From positions 2,912,501 to 2,976,500 of the forward strand of contig NZ_CP018099.1 in NCBI RefSeq assembly GCF_001886815.1: DNA of 64,000 bases, in the 5' to 3' direction. Numbering within the stretch: position 1 is the first letter of the stretch; each line of letters opens with the position of its first letter. Made by a program: the position numbers and the translations under genes. Below, piece by piece: positions 56,164-64,000 of this stretch. The notes below the pieces were generated by a model that had not been told where the DNA came from, searched no databases, and worked only from the letters and a program-made list of their open reading frames with translations. Origin of the DNA: Caldithrix abyssi DSM 13497. GTDB lineage: Bacteria > Calditrichota > Calditrichia > Calditrichales > Calditrichaceae.

Positions 56164-58950
56164 TTACGCTAATTTTCGTTTAACCTCAATGGTTTCGTAG
56201 GCCTCAATAATATCGCCTACTTTTAAATCATTAAAGTTTTCGATCTGAATACCGCATTCAAAGCCGCTGTTCACCTCGCGCACGTCTTCTTTAAAGCGTT
56301 TTAACGAGGCGATTTTGCCGTCGTAAATCTCCACATCGTCGCGCACCACTCTGATATTAGCATTGCGCGGTATTTTTCCATTGATCACATAGCATCCGGC
56401 AACGGTTCCCACGCGCGAGATTTTAAAGGTTTCGCGAACTTCGGCCTGGCCCAGCACGTTCTCTTCCAGACTCGGTTTAAGCATGCCTTCCATGGCCGAT
56501 TTGAGATCGTCGATGGCGTCGTAAATCACGCGATAGGTGCGGATGTCAACGTTTTCTTTTTCGGCCAGCTCTTTGGCCTTTAGATTGGCGCGCACGTTAA
56601 AGCCGATAATCACCGCGCCGGAAGCGCTGGCCAGCAACACGTCCGATTCGGTAATGGGGCCTACGGCCTTGCGCACCACATTTATTTTCACCTCATCCGT
56701 ATTAAGATTAATCAGGGCGTCGGCAAGGGCCTCGGCCGAGCCGTCCACATCGGCTTTAATAACGATGGGTAGGTCGTGCACTTCGCCCTGGGCAATCCGT
56801 TCGGAAATTTGCTGTAGGGTAAGCATTTTAACCTGTTTGGCTTCCTGCTCGCGTTTCAGCTGCTGGCGTTTGGAAGCCAGTTCACGGGCTGCTTTTTCGT
56901 CTTTCATCACCACAAAGCGGTCGCCCGCCTGTGGAATGCCTTCAAAGCCCAGCACAACCGCCGGCTGCGAAGGTCCGGCCGTTTTCATCCGTTCATTCTT
57001 TTCGTTAAGCAACGCGCGAACTCGACCGTAATGGTGCCCGGCCACAAAATGGTCGCCAACCTTCAGGGTTCCGTCCTGCACTAAAACCGTGGCAATGGGG
57101 CCTTTTCCTTTGTCCAGCCTGGATTCAATCACCACGCCCACCGCACGTTTGTGCGGGTTGGCTTTAAGATCGAGCATTTCCGCTTCTAACAGCAGTTTTT
57201 CCAACAAATCAGAAACGCCCTGACCGGTTTTGGCCGAAATTTCAGCGCACTGATAGGTTCCGCCCCAGTCTTCTACCAGAATGTCGCGCTCCGCCAGTTG
57301 CTGTTTGATGCGCTCCGGATCTGCGCCGGGCTTATCGATCTTATTGATAGCAATCACCATGTGAACGCCGGCCGCCTTAACGTGGTCGATGGCTTCGATG
57401 GTCTGCGGCATTACCGCGTCATCGGCGGCCACCACCAGAATTACAATGTCCGTAACCTGGGCGCCGCGGGCGCGCATGGCTGTAAAAGCCTCATGACCGG
57501 GCGTGTCTAAAAAGGTGATCTTTTTGCCTTCGTACTCCACCTCATAAGCGCCGATGTGCTGCGTAATTCCGCCTGCTTCGCCGGCCGTAATATTACTCTT
57601 GCGCAAATAATCCAGCAACGATGTTTTACCGTGATCCACATGGCCCATGATGGTTACAATCGGCGCTCGCGGCTCCAGCATTGACTCATCGACCTCTTCT
57701 TCTTCCTCTTCTTCCTCGCTAATAAACTCGGTGGCGAACTGCTGTTCTACTTTATAGCCATATTCTTCGGCGATCAATGTAATGGTATCGATATCCAGAC
57801 GCTGGTTAATCGTCACCACAAGTCCCAGTTCAAGGCATTTCATAATCACCTCCGAGGCCGGCACATCCAGCAAGTTGGCTAATTCATTCACAGAGATGAA
57901 CTCGGCCACCCGGATGATATTTTCTTCTTCGCCGTCGGTTTCATCAACTCTGGCTTTTTTCTGCTTTTTAGGCTTACGGCCTTTGGAGTCTAACGAGGCC
58001 AGGGTCTTCTTTAGCGTCTCCTGCACCTCTTTCATATCTACCTGAGATCTTTTTTTCTTCTTTTTACGGCCGGGTCTGCGAACGCCCTCTTCGCCTTCTG
58101 CTCCGGCATGTTTCAAAAATTCCTTGGGCGGCTTGCGGCGCGCGTTCTTATCTTTGCGAATCATCTCCAGAGCTTTGCGGCGCTTGCGCTCTTTCTCCGA
58201 AAGGCCGGCTTCTTCAACGACCTCCTTGGCTTCTGTTTCTTTACCTTTTTTCTTTTTCTTCTTCCCTCTCTTTTTCTCTCCTGCGGCTTCTTTGGTTTCT
58301 TCCGCCTTTTCCGTTGCGGTTTCTTCTTTCGCTTCGGGTTTCGGAGCCTTTTCCGGCTCCCGTGCCTTTTCTTCTTTTACAATTTCTTTCGCCGACGCTT
58401 CTTTTGGCTCAGGCTGCTCAGAAACTTCCGGTTCGACTGTTTCAGGCGTTTTTTCTTCCTGAGGCGCTTTAACCTGCTCTTCTTTTACTTCCGTTGCAGG
58501 GGCAACGCTTTCTTCGGCCAGCGGTTCTTTTTCGACCGCCTGTTCCTTTACTTCTTTAGTTACTTTCTTTTTCTGAGGTTTCGTTTCTTTTCTGACCGAT
58601 TTAATTTTGCTTGTCCGCTTGCCCTGCGAAAGCGCTTCGGCGTCTTCTTCAATCACCTTTTTAATTTCATCGACGATGCTTGCGGTGTGTTCTTTCGTTT
58701 CATCAACGGTGGCAACTTCCACTTCCTCAGTTTCGCCGCTCTTTTTAGCCCTGCGGGCCCGAATCTCTTCCGCCTTCTTTTTATCCTGCGCAAACTTATC
58801 AAGAATTTCCAGATACACCTCTTCGGAGATGGAATCGTTAGGACCGGACACCTTAATGTCCTTTTTATCCAGAAAAGACTTAATGGTGTCAAACCCTACG
58901 TTCAATTCCTTCGAAACCTTAAATACCTTATACTTTTTTCTTCCAGCCAT
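56164..58950 (-). CDS. infB: Translation initiation factor IF-2
   Basis: GTPase that brings initiator tRNA to the 30S subunit. An N-terminal IF2_N helix domain (1-60) leads into a long charged linker (about 60-340) of Glu, Lys, Ala and Pro with Lys runs and a Glu run at 412-419. A second IF2_N-like segment lies at 345-410. The G domain begins [18 protein letters not shown], with P-loop GHVDHGKT at 436-443, DTPGHEAF (G3) and [10 protein letters not shown] (G4). Domains II to IV complete the 928 residues. The linker is longer than that of many bacteria. It is 48 bases after nusA. Confidence 0.98.
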   Translation of the reverse strand: MAGRKKYKVFKVSKELNVGFDTIKSFLDKKDIKVSGPNDSISEEVYLEILDKFAQDKKKAEEIRARRAKKSGETEEVEVATVDETKEHTASIVDEIKKVIEEDAEALSQGKRTSKIKSVRKETKPQKKKVTKEVKEQAVEKEPLAEESVAPATEVKEEQVKAPQEEKTPETVEPEVSEQPEPKEASAKEIVKEEKAREPEKAPKPEAKEETATEKAEETKEAAGEKKRGKKKKKKGKETEAKEVVEEAGLSEKERKRRKALEMIRKDKNARRKPPKEFLKHAGAEGEEGVRRPGRKKKKKRSQVDMKEVQETLKKTLASLDSKGRKPKKQKKARVDETDGEEENIIRVAEFISVNELANLLDVPASEVIMKCLELGLVVTINQRLDIDTITLIAEEYGYKVEQQFATEFISEEEEEEEEVDESMLEPRAPIVTIMGHVDHGKTSLLDYLRKSNITAGEAGGITQHIGAYEVEYEGKKITFLDTPGHEAFTAMRARGAQVTDIVILVVAADDAVMPQTIEAIDHVKAAGVHMVIAINKIDKPGADPERIKQQLAERDILVEDWGGTYQCAEISAKTGQGVSDLLEKLLLEAEMLDLKANPHKRAVGVVIESRLDKGKGPIATVLVQDGTLKVGDHFVAGHHYGRVRALLNEKNERMKTAGPSQPAVVLGFEGIPQAGDRFVVMKDEKAARELASKRQQLKREQEAKQVKMLTLQQISERIAQGEVHDLPIVIKADVDGSAEALADALINLNTDEVKINVVRKAVGPITESDVLLASASGAVIIGFNVRANLKAKELAEKENVDIRTYRVIYDAIDDLKSAMEGMLKPSLEENVLGQAEVRETFKISRVGTVAGCYVINGKIPRNANIRVVRDDVEIYDGKIASLKRFKEDVREVNSGFECGIQIENFNDLKVGDIIEAYETIEVKRKLA

Positions 58951-58998
58951 TTATACTCCATTTAGTATTGAACCAAAGCCAATACTCGCTAAAACTCC

Positions 58999-60288
58999 TC
59001 AAGACTCCTCTTCTTCATTTTCAACGTCTGAAGATTCGTCGGTAGTCTCAACATATTGCTTTGCAATTTGAATAATCTTTTCTGCTGATTTTTCACCGAT
59101 GCCCGATATTTTAACCAGATTTTCCTTACCTTGTTCTAAAATTTCATGGGCATATAAAATATCAGCGTCGATTAGCTTGCGCTTAATTCCTTCAGGAATG
59201 CCGTGCAGGTCTTCAACCGAAACATTTTCATCGACGGTTGTCTCTTTTTCGTATTCTGATTCACGCAAGGGCTCAATCTGGTAACCGGTCAGTTCGGAGG
59301 CCAGTTTCAAATTTTGTCCGCCCTTACCAATGGCTAATGAAATTTCGTCATCGCGAATAACGGCCACGGCCATTTTTTCATCTTCATTCACCACCACTTT
59401 TATGGGTTTGGCAGGCGTCAGAGCGCGTGAAATAAAAATTTCCGGCTCGCTGGAATAGTTGATGATATCGATTTTTTCACCGTTCAATTCGCGCACCACC
59501 GCCTGAATCCGCACGCCTTTCATACCCACACAGGCGCCCACGGCGTCAATTCTGCGATCGATCGACTCCACGGCGATCTTGGCCCGTTCGCCCGGATCGC
59601 GCGCCACGGCTTTAATTTCCACAATGCCATCGTAAATCTCGGGTACTTCCAGCTCAAAGAGACGAATCAAAAAACGCTTATCAGCCCGGCTGACAATAAT
59701 TTCCGGCCCGCGTCCTTTTTTCTGATCTTCAATCACCTCTTTGATTAAACAGCGCACGGTCTGTCCGCGGCGCAGAATTTCGCTGGGGATTTTTTCGCTG
59801 CGCGGCAGGAACACTTCTGTTTTGTCCTGATTGATGTAAATGCCGCGGCTATTAATCTGATGAATATCGCCGATTATGATTTCGCCAATGCGATTTTTAT
59901 ACTCTTCGATCACGTGTTCGCGCTCAAAATCGCGAATCTTCTGGGCCAGATTCTGCTTGGCCGAAGCGATCAGGCGCCGTCCAAACAACTGCGGATCAAT
60001 TACCTCCACAATTTCTTCGCCGATTTCAACATCCGGGTCGATCTTACGCGCCGACTCCAGATCGATCTCGCTTACCGGATCGGTAACTTCTTCGACAACG
60101 GTTTTTTCCTGATAAATCTCAATATCCCCTTTGTCGATATTTACAATAACGTCAAAATTTTCTGTGGTGCCAAACCGCTTCTCTATCATTCCCAGAAAAA
60201 TGGATTCCAGAATGTCTCGCAAATGATCCTTGTCAATTCGCTTATCTTTGGCGATTTGTGTGATGGCTTCCATTATTTCAACATTCAT
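58999..60288 (-). CDS. nusA: Transcription factor NusA
   Basis: RNA polymerase-binding factor for pausing, termination and antitermination. The N-terminal domain covers about 1-125, followed by S1 (about 130-200), KH1 (DPGERAKIAVES...ACVGMKG) and KH2 (AIGKGGQNLKLA). An acidic C-terminal part holds one helix-hairpin-helix segment (LVKISGIGEKSAEKIIQI). The start is placed at the ATG at 60288, with GGGAG about ten bases upstream; a GTG three codons earlier is the alternative. Length (about 430) is that of NusA without the full pair of acidic repeats. It is 18 bases after rimP. Confidence 0.97.
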   Translation of the reverse strand: MNVEIMEAITQIAKDKRIDKDHLRDILESIFLGMIEKRFGTTENFDVIVNIDKGDIEIYQEKTVVEEVTDPVSEIDLESARKIDPDVEIGEEIVEVIDPQLFGRRLIASAKQNLAQKIRDFEREHVIEEYKNRIGEIIIGDIHQINSRGIYINQDKTEVFLPRSEKIPSEILRRGQTVRCLIKEVIEDQKKGRGPEIIVSRADKRFLIRLFELEVPEIYDGIVEIKAVARDPGERAKIAVESIDRRIDAVGACVGMKGVRIQAVVRELNGEKIDIINYSSEPEIFISRALTPAKPIKVVVNEDEKMAVAVIRDDEISLAIGKGGQNLKLASELTGYQIEPLRESEYEKETTVDENVSVEDLHGIPEGIKRKLIDADILYAHEILEQGKENLVKISGIGEKSAEKIIQIAKQYVETTDESSDVENEEEES

Positions 60289-60306
60289 GTGCCTCACTCC
60301 CGAATT

Positions 60307-60756
60307 TTACCATTGTAATTTAACTTTTGCCTGTTCAATATTTTCTCTCTTTATCTCTTTAATTCCATGTTTGGTTTCCAGCACAATTTGCCCGGCGGAA
60401 AAATCGATCAACTTCCCCACCTCCCGCCACAGCCTATCTTCAAGCCGATGTTTCACAACCAGCGTTCGCCCGAGATTTTTCTTAAACTCCCAGTCAAACT
60501 TCAACGGATGATCCACACCGGGCGAAGAAACATCCAGGCGGTAGGTGGCAGGCAAATCATCTCTGAAATCCAGCTCATCCTGAATTTTGCGCGAAAGCAG
60601 AACGCAATCGTTCAGCGTAATGCCCTGCTCGTTGTCGGCGAAAATCTGTACCACCGGATTGCGCACCGACCCGCTGATTTTTAACTCGAGCAGATAAAAG
60701 CCTTCGCCCTCACAAATGGGCTGGATTATTTCTATTAATTTTTCTTTCAATTCCAT
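60307..60756 (-). CDS. rimP: Ribosome maturation factor RimP
   Basis: Assembly factor for the 30S subunit, about 149 residues. LVVKH, DVSSPGVDHPLK and the N-terminal ICEGEGFYLLELKISG are family marks, with the second domain ending in the YLXS-like RENIEQAKVKL. The start at the ATG at 60756 is preceded by GGAGTGTGGGA; an upstream extension would read through the hairpin at 60776-60803 and is rejected. It is the first gene of the long translation string, and that hairpin ends only about 20 bases before the start codon. Confidence 0.96.
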   Translation of the reverse strand: MELKEKLIEIIQPICEGEGFYLLELKISGSVRNPVVQIFADNEQGITLNDCVLLSRKIQDELDFRDDLPATYRLDVSSPGVDHPLKFDWEFKKNLGRTLVVKHRLEDRLWREVGKLIDFSAGQIVLETKHGIKEIKRENIEQAKVKLQW

Positions 60757-60775
60757 TCCCACACTCCACATAACA

Positions 60776-60803
60776 AAAAAGTGGGCTCCAGGACCCACTT
60801 TTT
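60776..60803 (-). terminator. Hairpin with U-tract just before rimP (attenuator candidate)
   Basis: Stem AAAAAGTGGG / CCCACTTTTT with an eight-base loop. On the minus strand it is followed by a run of T, so it has the form of an intrinsic terminator in the leader of the rimP-nusA-infB operon, about 20 bases before the rimP ATG. It is too far from the glycosyltransferase gene (ending at 61049) to be a simple end for that gene only. Confidence 0.8.
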
Positions 60804-61048
60804 ACCGTCAAGCAAATTGCTAATTTAAATATAATTATTCGCTTTTGCAAATATTAAACACTAAAAAGACAGAATTTGCGGTAATAGATTTCCGTATCTT
60901 CAATTATCAGTATTACTAAGGATAAATCGTTTTTGTTCCGCCCAACGCGCCTTTGCAAGTTTGATGGATTACGAGTAGAATTAAACGCTGCCGGCCATGA
61001 CCATATCCCTTTTTACAGGGTGACCATCATCCCCTTCGATCTATGGCT

Positions 61049-61993
61049 TCAAACGTCTTTTAGCAGCACATAATTCCGGAATCCGCCAATCGGCCTTTTA
61101 AAAATCTTGCGTTCTAAAAACGTGATGATGCGGTATTTCAAACTTTCGTGTTTGTGGGGCGCCCGGTGCTTATTCGGTTTGCCGCTGTATTGGAGTTTAT
61201 GCTTCCAGTCCATCTGTGCAATGCGTTCTTTCATAACCGCCGGATGCGATTCTTTAAACACGCCCAGCAATTTTAAAGGGCCGTAATCAAATTCTCGCGG
61301 GGCGCTGGCGTAATAGGCTTCTGCACGCTTTTTACCCCAGTGTACGCTGTTTAAGGCCCGCGATTTGTTCTGCATCAGATGCGGAGGCCTTACCCAGCCA
61401 TAGTGGTAAATTTCGGCATCTACTTTCGCCACGCGCAATTTGCGATGTCCTTTTTCCTGCCGTGGGTTATCGTAGTATTCAAAATAGCGGAAAGATTGAG
61501 CGCTTTGCCAGGAATGGATGTGCGGATCGTTGCGAATGATGCGAATTTCGTAGGGATACCAGCCATGACTGATGTGATAATGATCGTAATCGCCCCAGAA
61601 ATGCTTATAACGAAAAAGCAGACCTTCCACGCGCAGATCGTCCAGCAATTGTTCGCAGCGTTTTTGAATGACCGGCAGGTACTTTTCGTGCACCACTTCA
61701 TCGGCCTGCAGATAAAACAGCCAGTCTCCGCTGCACGCATTTTTAGCAATATCAGTTTGAATGGCGTTGATAACGCCCCTGTTAAAGTATTTTTCTTCCC
61801 AGACCGTATCAATAATTTTAATTTTCGGATCGCCAATCGCTTCAATGGCCTCACGCGTGTGATCGTCGGGATCGCCCTGCCCAACCGCCACCACAAACTC
61901 ATCGACAATGGGTAAGATGGATTTAATGGATTCGACCACAGGATAGTACAATTTTTGTCCATTGCGGACAAAACTAAAACCGCTTATTTTCAC
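61049..61993 (-). CDS. Family 2-like glycosyltransferase
   Basis: Cytoplasmic transferase of 314 residues with a GT-A type N-terminal half: ISGFSFVRNG strand, DEFVVAVGQGDPDDHT (where the nucleotide binds) and YLQADEVVH, in which the ADE occupies the DxD place. The second half, with HWGDYDHYHISHGWYPYEIR, is rich in His, Tyr and Trp and matches a bacterial group I know only as uncharacterised GT2-like proteins. The acceptor and product are unknown; a surface glycan is plausible given the capsule and lipid A genes near. It is 14 bases after the Sua5-phosphatase fusion gene. Confidence 0.85.
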   Translation of the reverse strand: MKISGFSFVRNGQKLYYPVVESIKSILPIVDEFVVAVGQGDPDDHTREAIEAIGDPKIKIIDTVWEEKYFNRGVINAIQTDIAKNACSGDWLFYLQADEVVHEKYLPVIQKRCEQLLDDLRVEGLLFRYKHFWGDYDHYHISHGWYPYEIRIIRNDPHIHSWQSAQSFRYFEYYDNPRQEKGHRKLRVAKVDAEIYHYGWVRPPHLMQNKSRALNSVHWGKKRAEAYYASAPREFDYGPLKLLGVFKESHPAVMKERIAQMDWKHKLQYSGKPNKHRAPHKHESLKYRIITFLERKIFKRPIGGFRNYVLLKDV

Positions 61994-62007
61994 TCACAAC
62001 TCCCGTA

Positions 62008-63183
62008 TTAATTATCATTGATCCGCAGATCATTGTACTCAATAAAGTTTTTAATTTCCTTAAAAATAAAAGGGCTGATTCTTTTAATCTCGCTTTTTAT
62101 TTCATTGAACACCTGATCAAAAAATTCCTGCTCATGGCCGATGGGGTCGGGAACAGAAGGATTGACGATGGGCGACGGCCTGCGCCAGCTCTTCAACAGA
62201 ATGATCTTTTCGCTGTGTTCCGGGAAATGCGTTCTCAAAAATTCGTAATGATTCATGGCCAGGGCAATCACCAGATCGCTTTCTTTCATAATCCGGGCGC
62301 TAATCGCTTGCGCTTTATGCCCTGAGATATTTATACCATGTTTTTTGGCGGTCAAAACGGCGGAGGGATGGGCAGGACCGACGGTCAGACTTAAAGTTCC
62401 GGCCGATTGAATTTTGACCACGTTTTTGAATTTGGTTTTAGTAATAAATTCTTTCAAAATACCGGCAGCCATGGGCGATCGGCAGATATTCCCGGTACAA
62501 ACAAAGGTAATGACAAACTTCGTTTTACGTTTTAGTACCTTTTCGGGAGCAAAAATCTTTTCCACTTTACTTTTTTTAACGCTGCCCTCCCGTAAAATCA
62601 AATACGGCCTTTTGGTCATATCGATAATGGTAGAGCCTTTTAAATCCGGCGCCGGTCCGGCGTCTAAAATCAGATCCAATCGATCGCCAAATTGAGCGAT
62701 GATCTCCTGCACGGTTGCCGCATTGGGTTTGCCAGAAATATTGGCGCTGGTAGAAGTGATCGGATTACCGAATTTTAACAACAATTTTTGATTAAAAGGA
62801 AGCTCCGCAACGCGAAACCCCACCTTGTCGGCCTGCGGCCCCGAGGCAAAATGCGCGAGGTTCTTTTTAAACTTACTCCTCAAAATCACCGTAAATTTGC
62901 CCGGTAAAATTTTCTGCAATATCTGCTTTTCGCGCGGCTCCATCACGGCGAACAACTGCTCCAGTTGATCGAGCGAGGCCACCATTAGCGAAATCGGTTG
63001 ATTGGGCGAGCGGTGCTTTACGACAAACAGGCGTTCCAGAGCCTTAAAATTAAAAGCGTCCACGCCCAGCCCGTATAAGGTGTTTGTAGGATAAACAATA
63101 ACGCCGCCGTTTTTCAGCACCTCAATCGTTCGCTTAATAATCTTTAAATCGGGTTTTTGTGGATTGATTTTATAATATTCCAT
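62008..63183 (-). CDS. Fusion of threonylcarbamoyl-AMP synthase (Sua5/YrdC) and LMW protein-tyrosine phosphatase
   Basis: Two enzymes in one chain of about 391 residues. The first (about 5-205) is a YrdC/Sua5 domain that makes threonylcarbamoyl-AMP for tRNA t6A: GGVIVYPTNTLYGLG, KHRSPNQPIS and TSTSANISG are its marks. The Sua5 C-terminal domain is absent. After a short linker, a low-molecular-weight phosphatase (about 223-378) has the P-loop VCTGNICRSPMA with Cys229 and Arg235 and the general acid Asp in VPDPIG near 346. The two families are neighbours in Bacillus (ywlC-ywlE), here fused. The start is the ATG at 63183; a TTG precedes it by one codon. The phosphatase could act on the tyrosine kinase at 28547-30817, which is inference. 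Confidence 0.9.
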   Translation of the reverse strand: MEYYKINPQKPDLKIIKRTIEVLKNGGVIVYPTNTLYGLGVDAFNFKALERLFVVKHRSPNQPISLMVASLDQLEQLFAVMEPREKQILQKILPGKFTVILRSKFKKNLAHFASGPQADKVGFRVAELPFNQKLLLKFGNPITSTSANISGKPNAATVQEIIAQFGDRLDLILDAGPAPDLKGSTIIDMTKRPYLILREGSVKKSKVEKIFAPEKVLKRKTKFVITFVCTGNICRSPMAAGILKEFITKTKFKNVVKIQSAGTLSLTVGPAHPSAVLTAKKHGINISGHKAQAISARIMKESDLVIALAMNHYEFLRTHFPEHSEKIILLKSWRRPSPIVNPSVPDPIGHEQEFFDQVFNEIKSEIKRISPFIFKEIKNFIEYNDLRINDN

Positions 63184-63215
63184 CAATATTCAATCTTTTT
63201 ATAAATTAAACAACA

Positions 63216-64000
63216 TTAATTAACGCCCTGCGAAGATGAAGAAACGGACGCCGGCCGGGTTTTCCAGCGGCGATGCATCCAGAACCACTGCTCCGGATAT
63301 TCTCGCACCCATTTTTCAAACTCGGAGCTAACTTTTTGCGTAATGGCCGTCACATCATCCTGTAAATTGCCGGTTTTTACCGGCAGTTCGATCTTTTTTG
63401 CGTACACATCAAATTTAGCATAATCTTTGCGCAATGCAATTAATAAAACAATATCGGCGCCGGTTCTAAGGTGCAATACCGCCGTGCCCACGGCCGTTGA
63501 AGAGGGCTGACCTAAAAAATTGACAAAAACGCCGCGTTTACGGGCATCTTGATCAAATGCGATGGCCACGGCCTCTTTTTGCTTTAAGGCCCTTTCGCAA
63601 ACCTGCATGGCTTTTTTTGTGTACACGATTTTCATACCGAACCTGCTGCGAATCTGCGTTATGAATTGATCAACTTTTTGATTGCTTTGTTTTTTGGCAA
63701 TGGCCCAGATCGGCCAGCCCTGAATGACCATGGCCTGCCCCAGCCACTCAAAATTTCCGAAATGTCCCGATACGAACAAAACGCCTTTGTTTTCCCTTTT
63801 AAGCTGCGCCAATACTTCGGGATTTTTAAAGCGCATTAATTCATCCAGCGTTCGGGGCGTAAAATGATTGATCTGCAAAAACTCCATCCATAAGTAAATA
63901 AAATTTTTGTAGATGTCGTGCAGAAATTGCTTTTCTGGCCTGGGTAATTGTTCGCCATAAACCAGATGCAGGTTCGATAAAATAACGTCCCGCCGGTAGC
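63216..64000 (-). CDS. LpxL/HtrB-like lipid A acyltransferase, N-terminus beyond window
   Basis: Partial gene. The frame stays open to base 64000 without a stop, so the true start lies outside the window and the Met at 63887 is internal. The visible 261 residues begin with family-like RRDVILSNLHLVY. The catalytic motif is GHFGNFEWLG (H followed by E after four residues). Also present are FDQDARKRGVFVNFLG and a C-terminal PEQWFWMHRRWKTRP, both characteristic of the lysophospholipid/lipid A acyltransferase family. It would add a secondary acyl chain to lipid A at the inner membrane and supports a diderm cell with lipid A. It is 32 bases before the Sua5 fusion gene in the same direction. Confidence 0.92.
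   Translation of the reverse strand, partial: YRRDVILSNLHLVYGEQLPRPEKQFLHDIYKNFIYLWMEFLQINHFTPRTLDELMRFKNPEVLAQLKRENKGVLFVSGHFGNFEWLGQAMVIQGWPIWAIAKKQSNQKVDQFITQIRSRFGMKIVYTKKAMQVCERALKQKEAVAIAFDQDARKRGVFVNFLGQPSSTAVGTAVLHLRTGADIVLLIALRKDYAKFDVYAKKIELPVKTGNLQDDVTAITQKVSSEFEKWVREYPEQWFWMHRRWKTRPASVSSSSQGVN

Noticed and set aside
58108-58965. 285-residue Phe-rich plus-strand protein
   Set aside because: It is the antisense shadow of the Glu/Lys-rich linker of infB; Lys and Glu codons read as Phe and Leu on the other strand.

Overview
The window looks like chromosomal DNA of a diderm bacterium of the FCB group. The best single guess is Calditrichota, close to Caldithrix abyssi. The reasons are two long secreted beta-propeller proteins ending in a YPNPFN-type C-terminal sorting domain (the kind handled by type IX/Por secretion), a TonB receptor with a DUF4876-like lipoprotein and a barrel partner, an UpxY-type NusG paralogue, and LolA and LpxL-like outer-membrane functions. 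The species is inferred from memory of these families, not from a search. I see no rRNA, tRNA, prophage, complete insertion sequence or CRISPR array.

Layout. 1-3.2 kb: a repeat-bearing non-coding end, a lipoprotein esterase on the plus strand and an unrecognised helical protein. 3.2-7.1 kb: an SLC13-type permease with RCK_C domains, a NusG-like antiterminator and an alkaline-phosphatase-superfamily enzyme, followed by a small palindromic MITE-like element. 7.4-12.2 kb: a tight four-gene operon of ABC ATPase, ABC permease, a DUF4857-like membrane protein and a polyferredoxin carrying an HMA-like domain. 12.3-24.0 kb: a cell-surface locus with the TonB receptor/DUF4876/barrel triad between two secreted BNR-repeat proteins. 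24.3-35.1 kb: a PHP phosphoesterase with an RHH protein, then two UDP-sugar dehydrogenases, a Wzc-type tyrosine autokinase and a CpsB-type phosphatase (capsule or exopolysaccharide production and control), then lolA and ftsK. 35.2-41.5 kb: comB-like, gcvT, a degenerate plsY homologue, uvrA and a tandem universal stress protein. 41.8-43.9 kb: a plus-strand island with a receiver-only response regulator and dnaA, which has DnaA boxes upstream. 44.1-47.9 kb: endonuclease IV and a hybrid histidine kinase, diverging across an array of small hairpin repeats. 48.0-60.8 kb: one long minus-strand gene string that starts with rimP-nusA-infB-ylxP-rbfA-truB-ribF-rpsO-pnp and runs on without real gaps into an M16 protease, an Ald/PNT-family dehydrogenase, a polysaccharide deacetylase and a cytochrome c. 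61.0-64.0 kb: a glycosyltransferase, a Sua5/LMW-phosphatase fusion and an LpxL-like acyltransferase cut by the window edge.

How the parts fit. Much of the window serves the envelope: capsule precursors and their phosphotyrosine control, lipoprotein and lipid A biogenesis, TonB-dependent uptake and secreted surface proteins. The rest is core information processing (dnaA, ftsK, uvrA, nfo and the nusA-infB-pnp string). Almost everything is on the minus strand on both sides of dnaA, so gene orientation alone does not mark an origin there.

The most promising unexplained systems are the ABC/DUF4857-like/polyferredoxin-HMA operon, the TonB-DUF4876-barrel triad flanked by sorting-domain proteins, the Sua5-LMW-PTP fusion, and two enzymes that keep their family fold but have lost key residues (the PlsY-like and Ald-like proteins).
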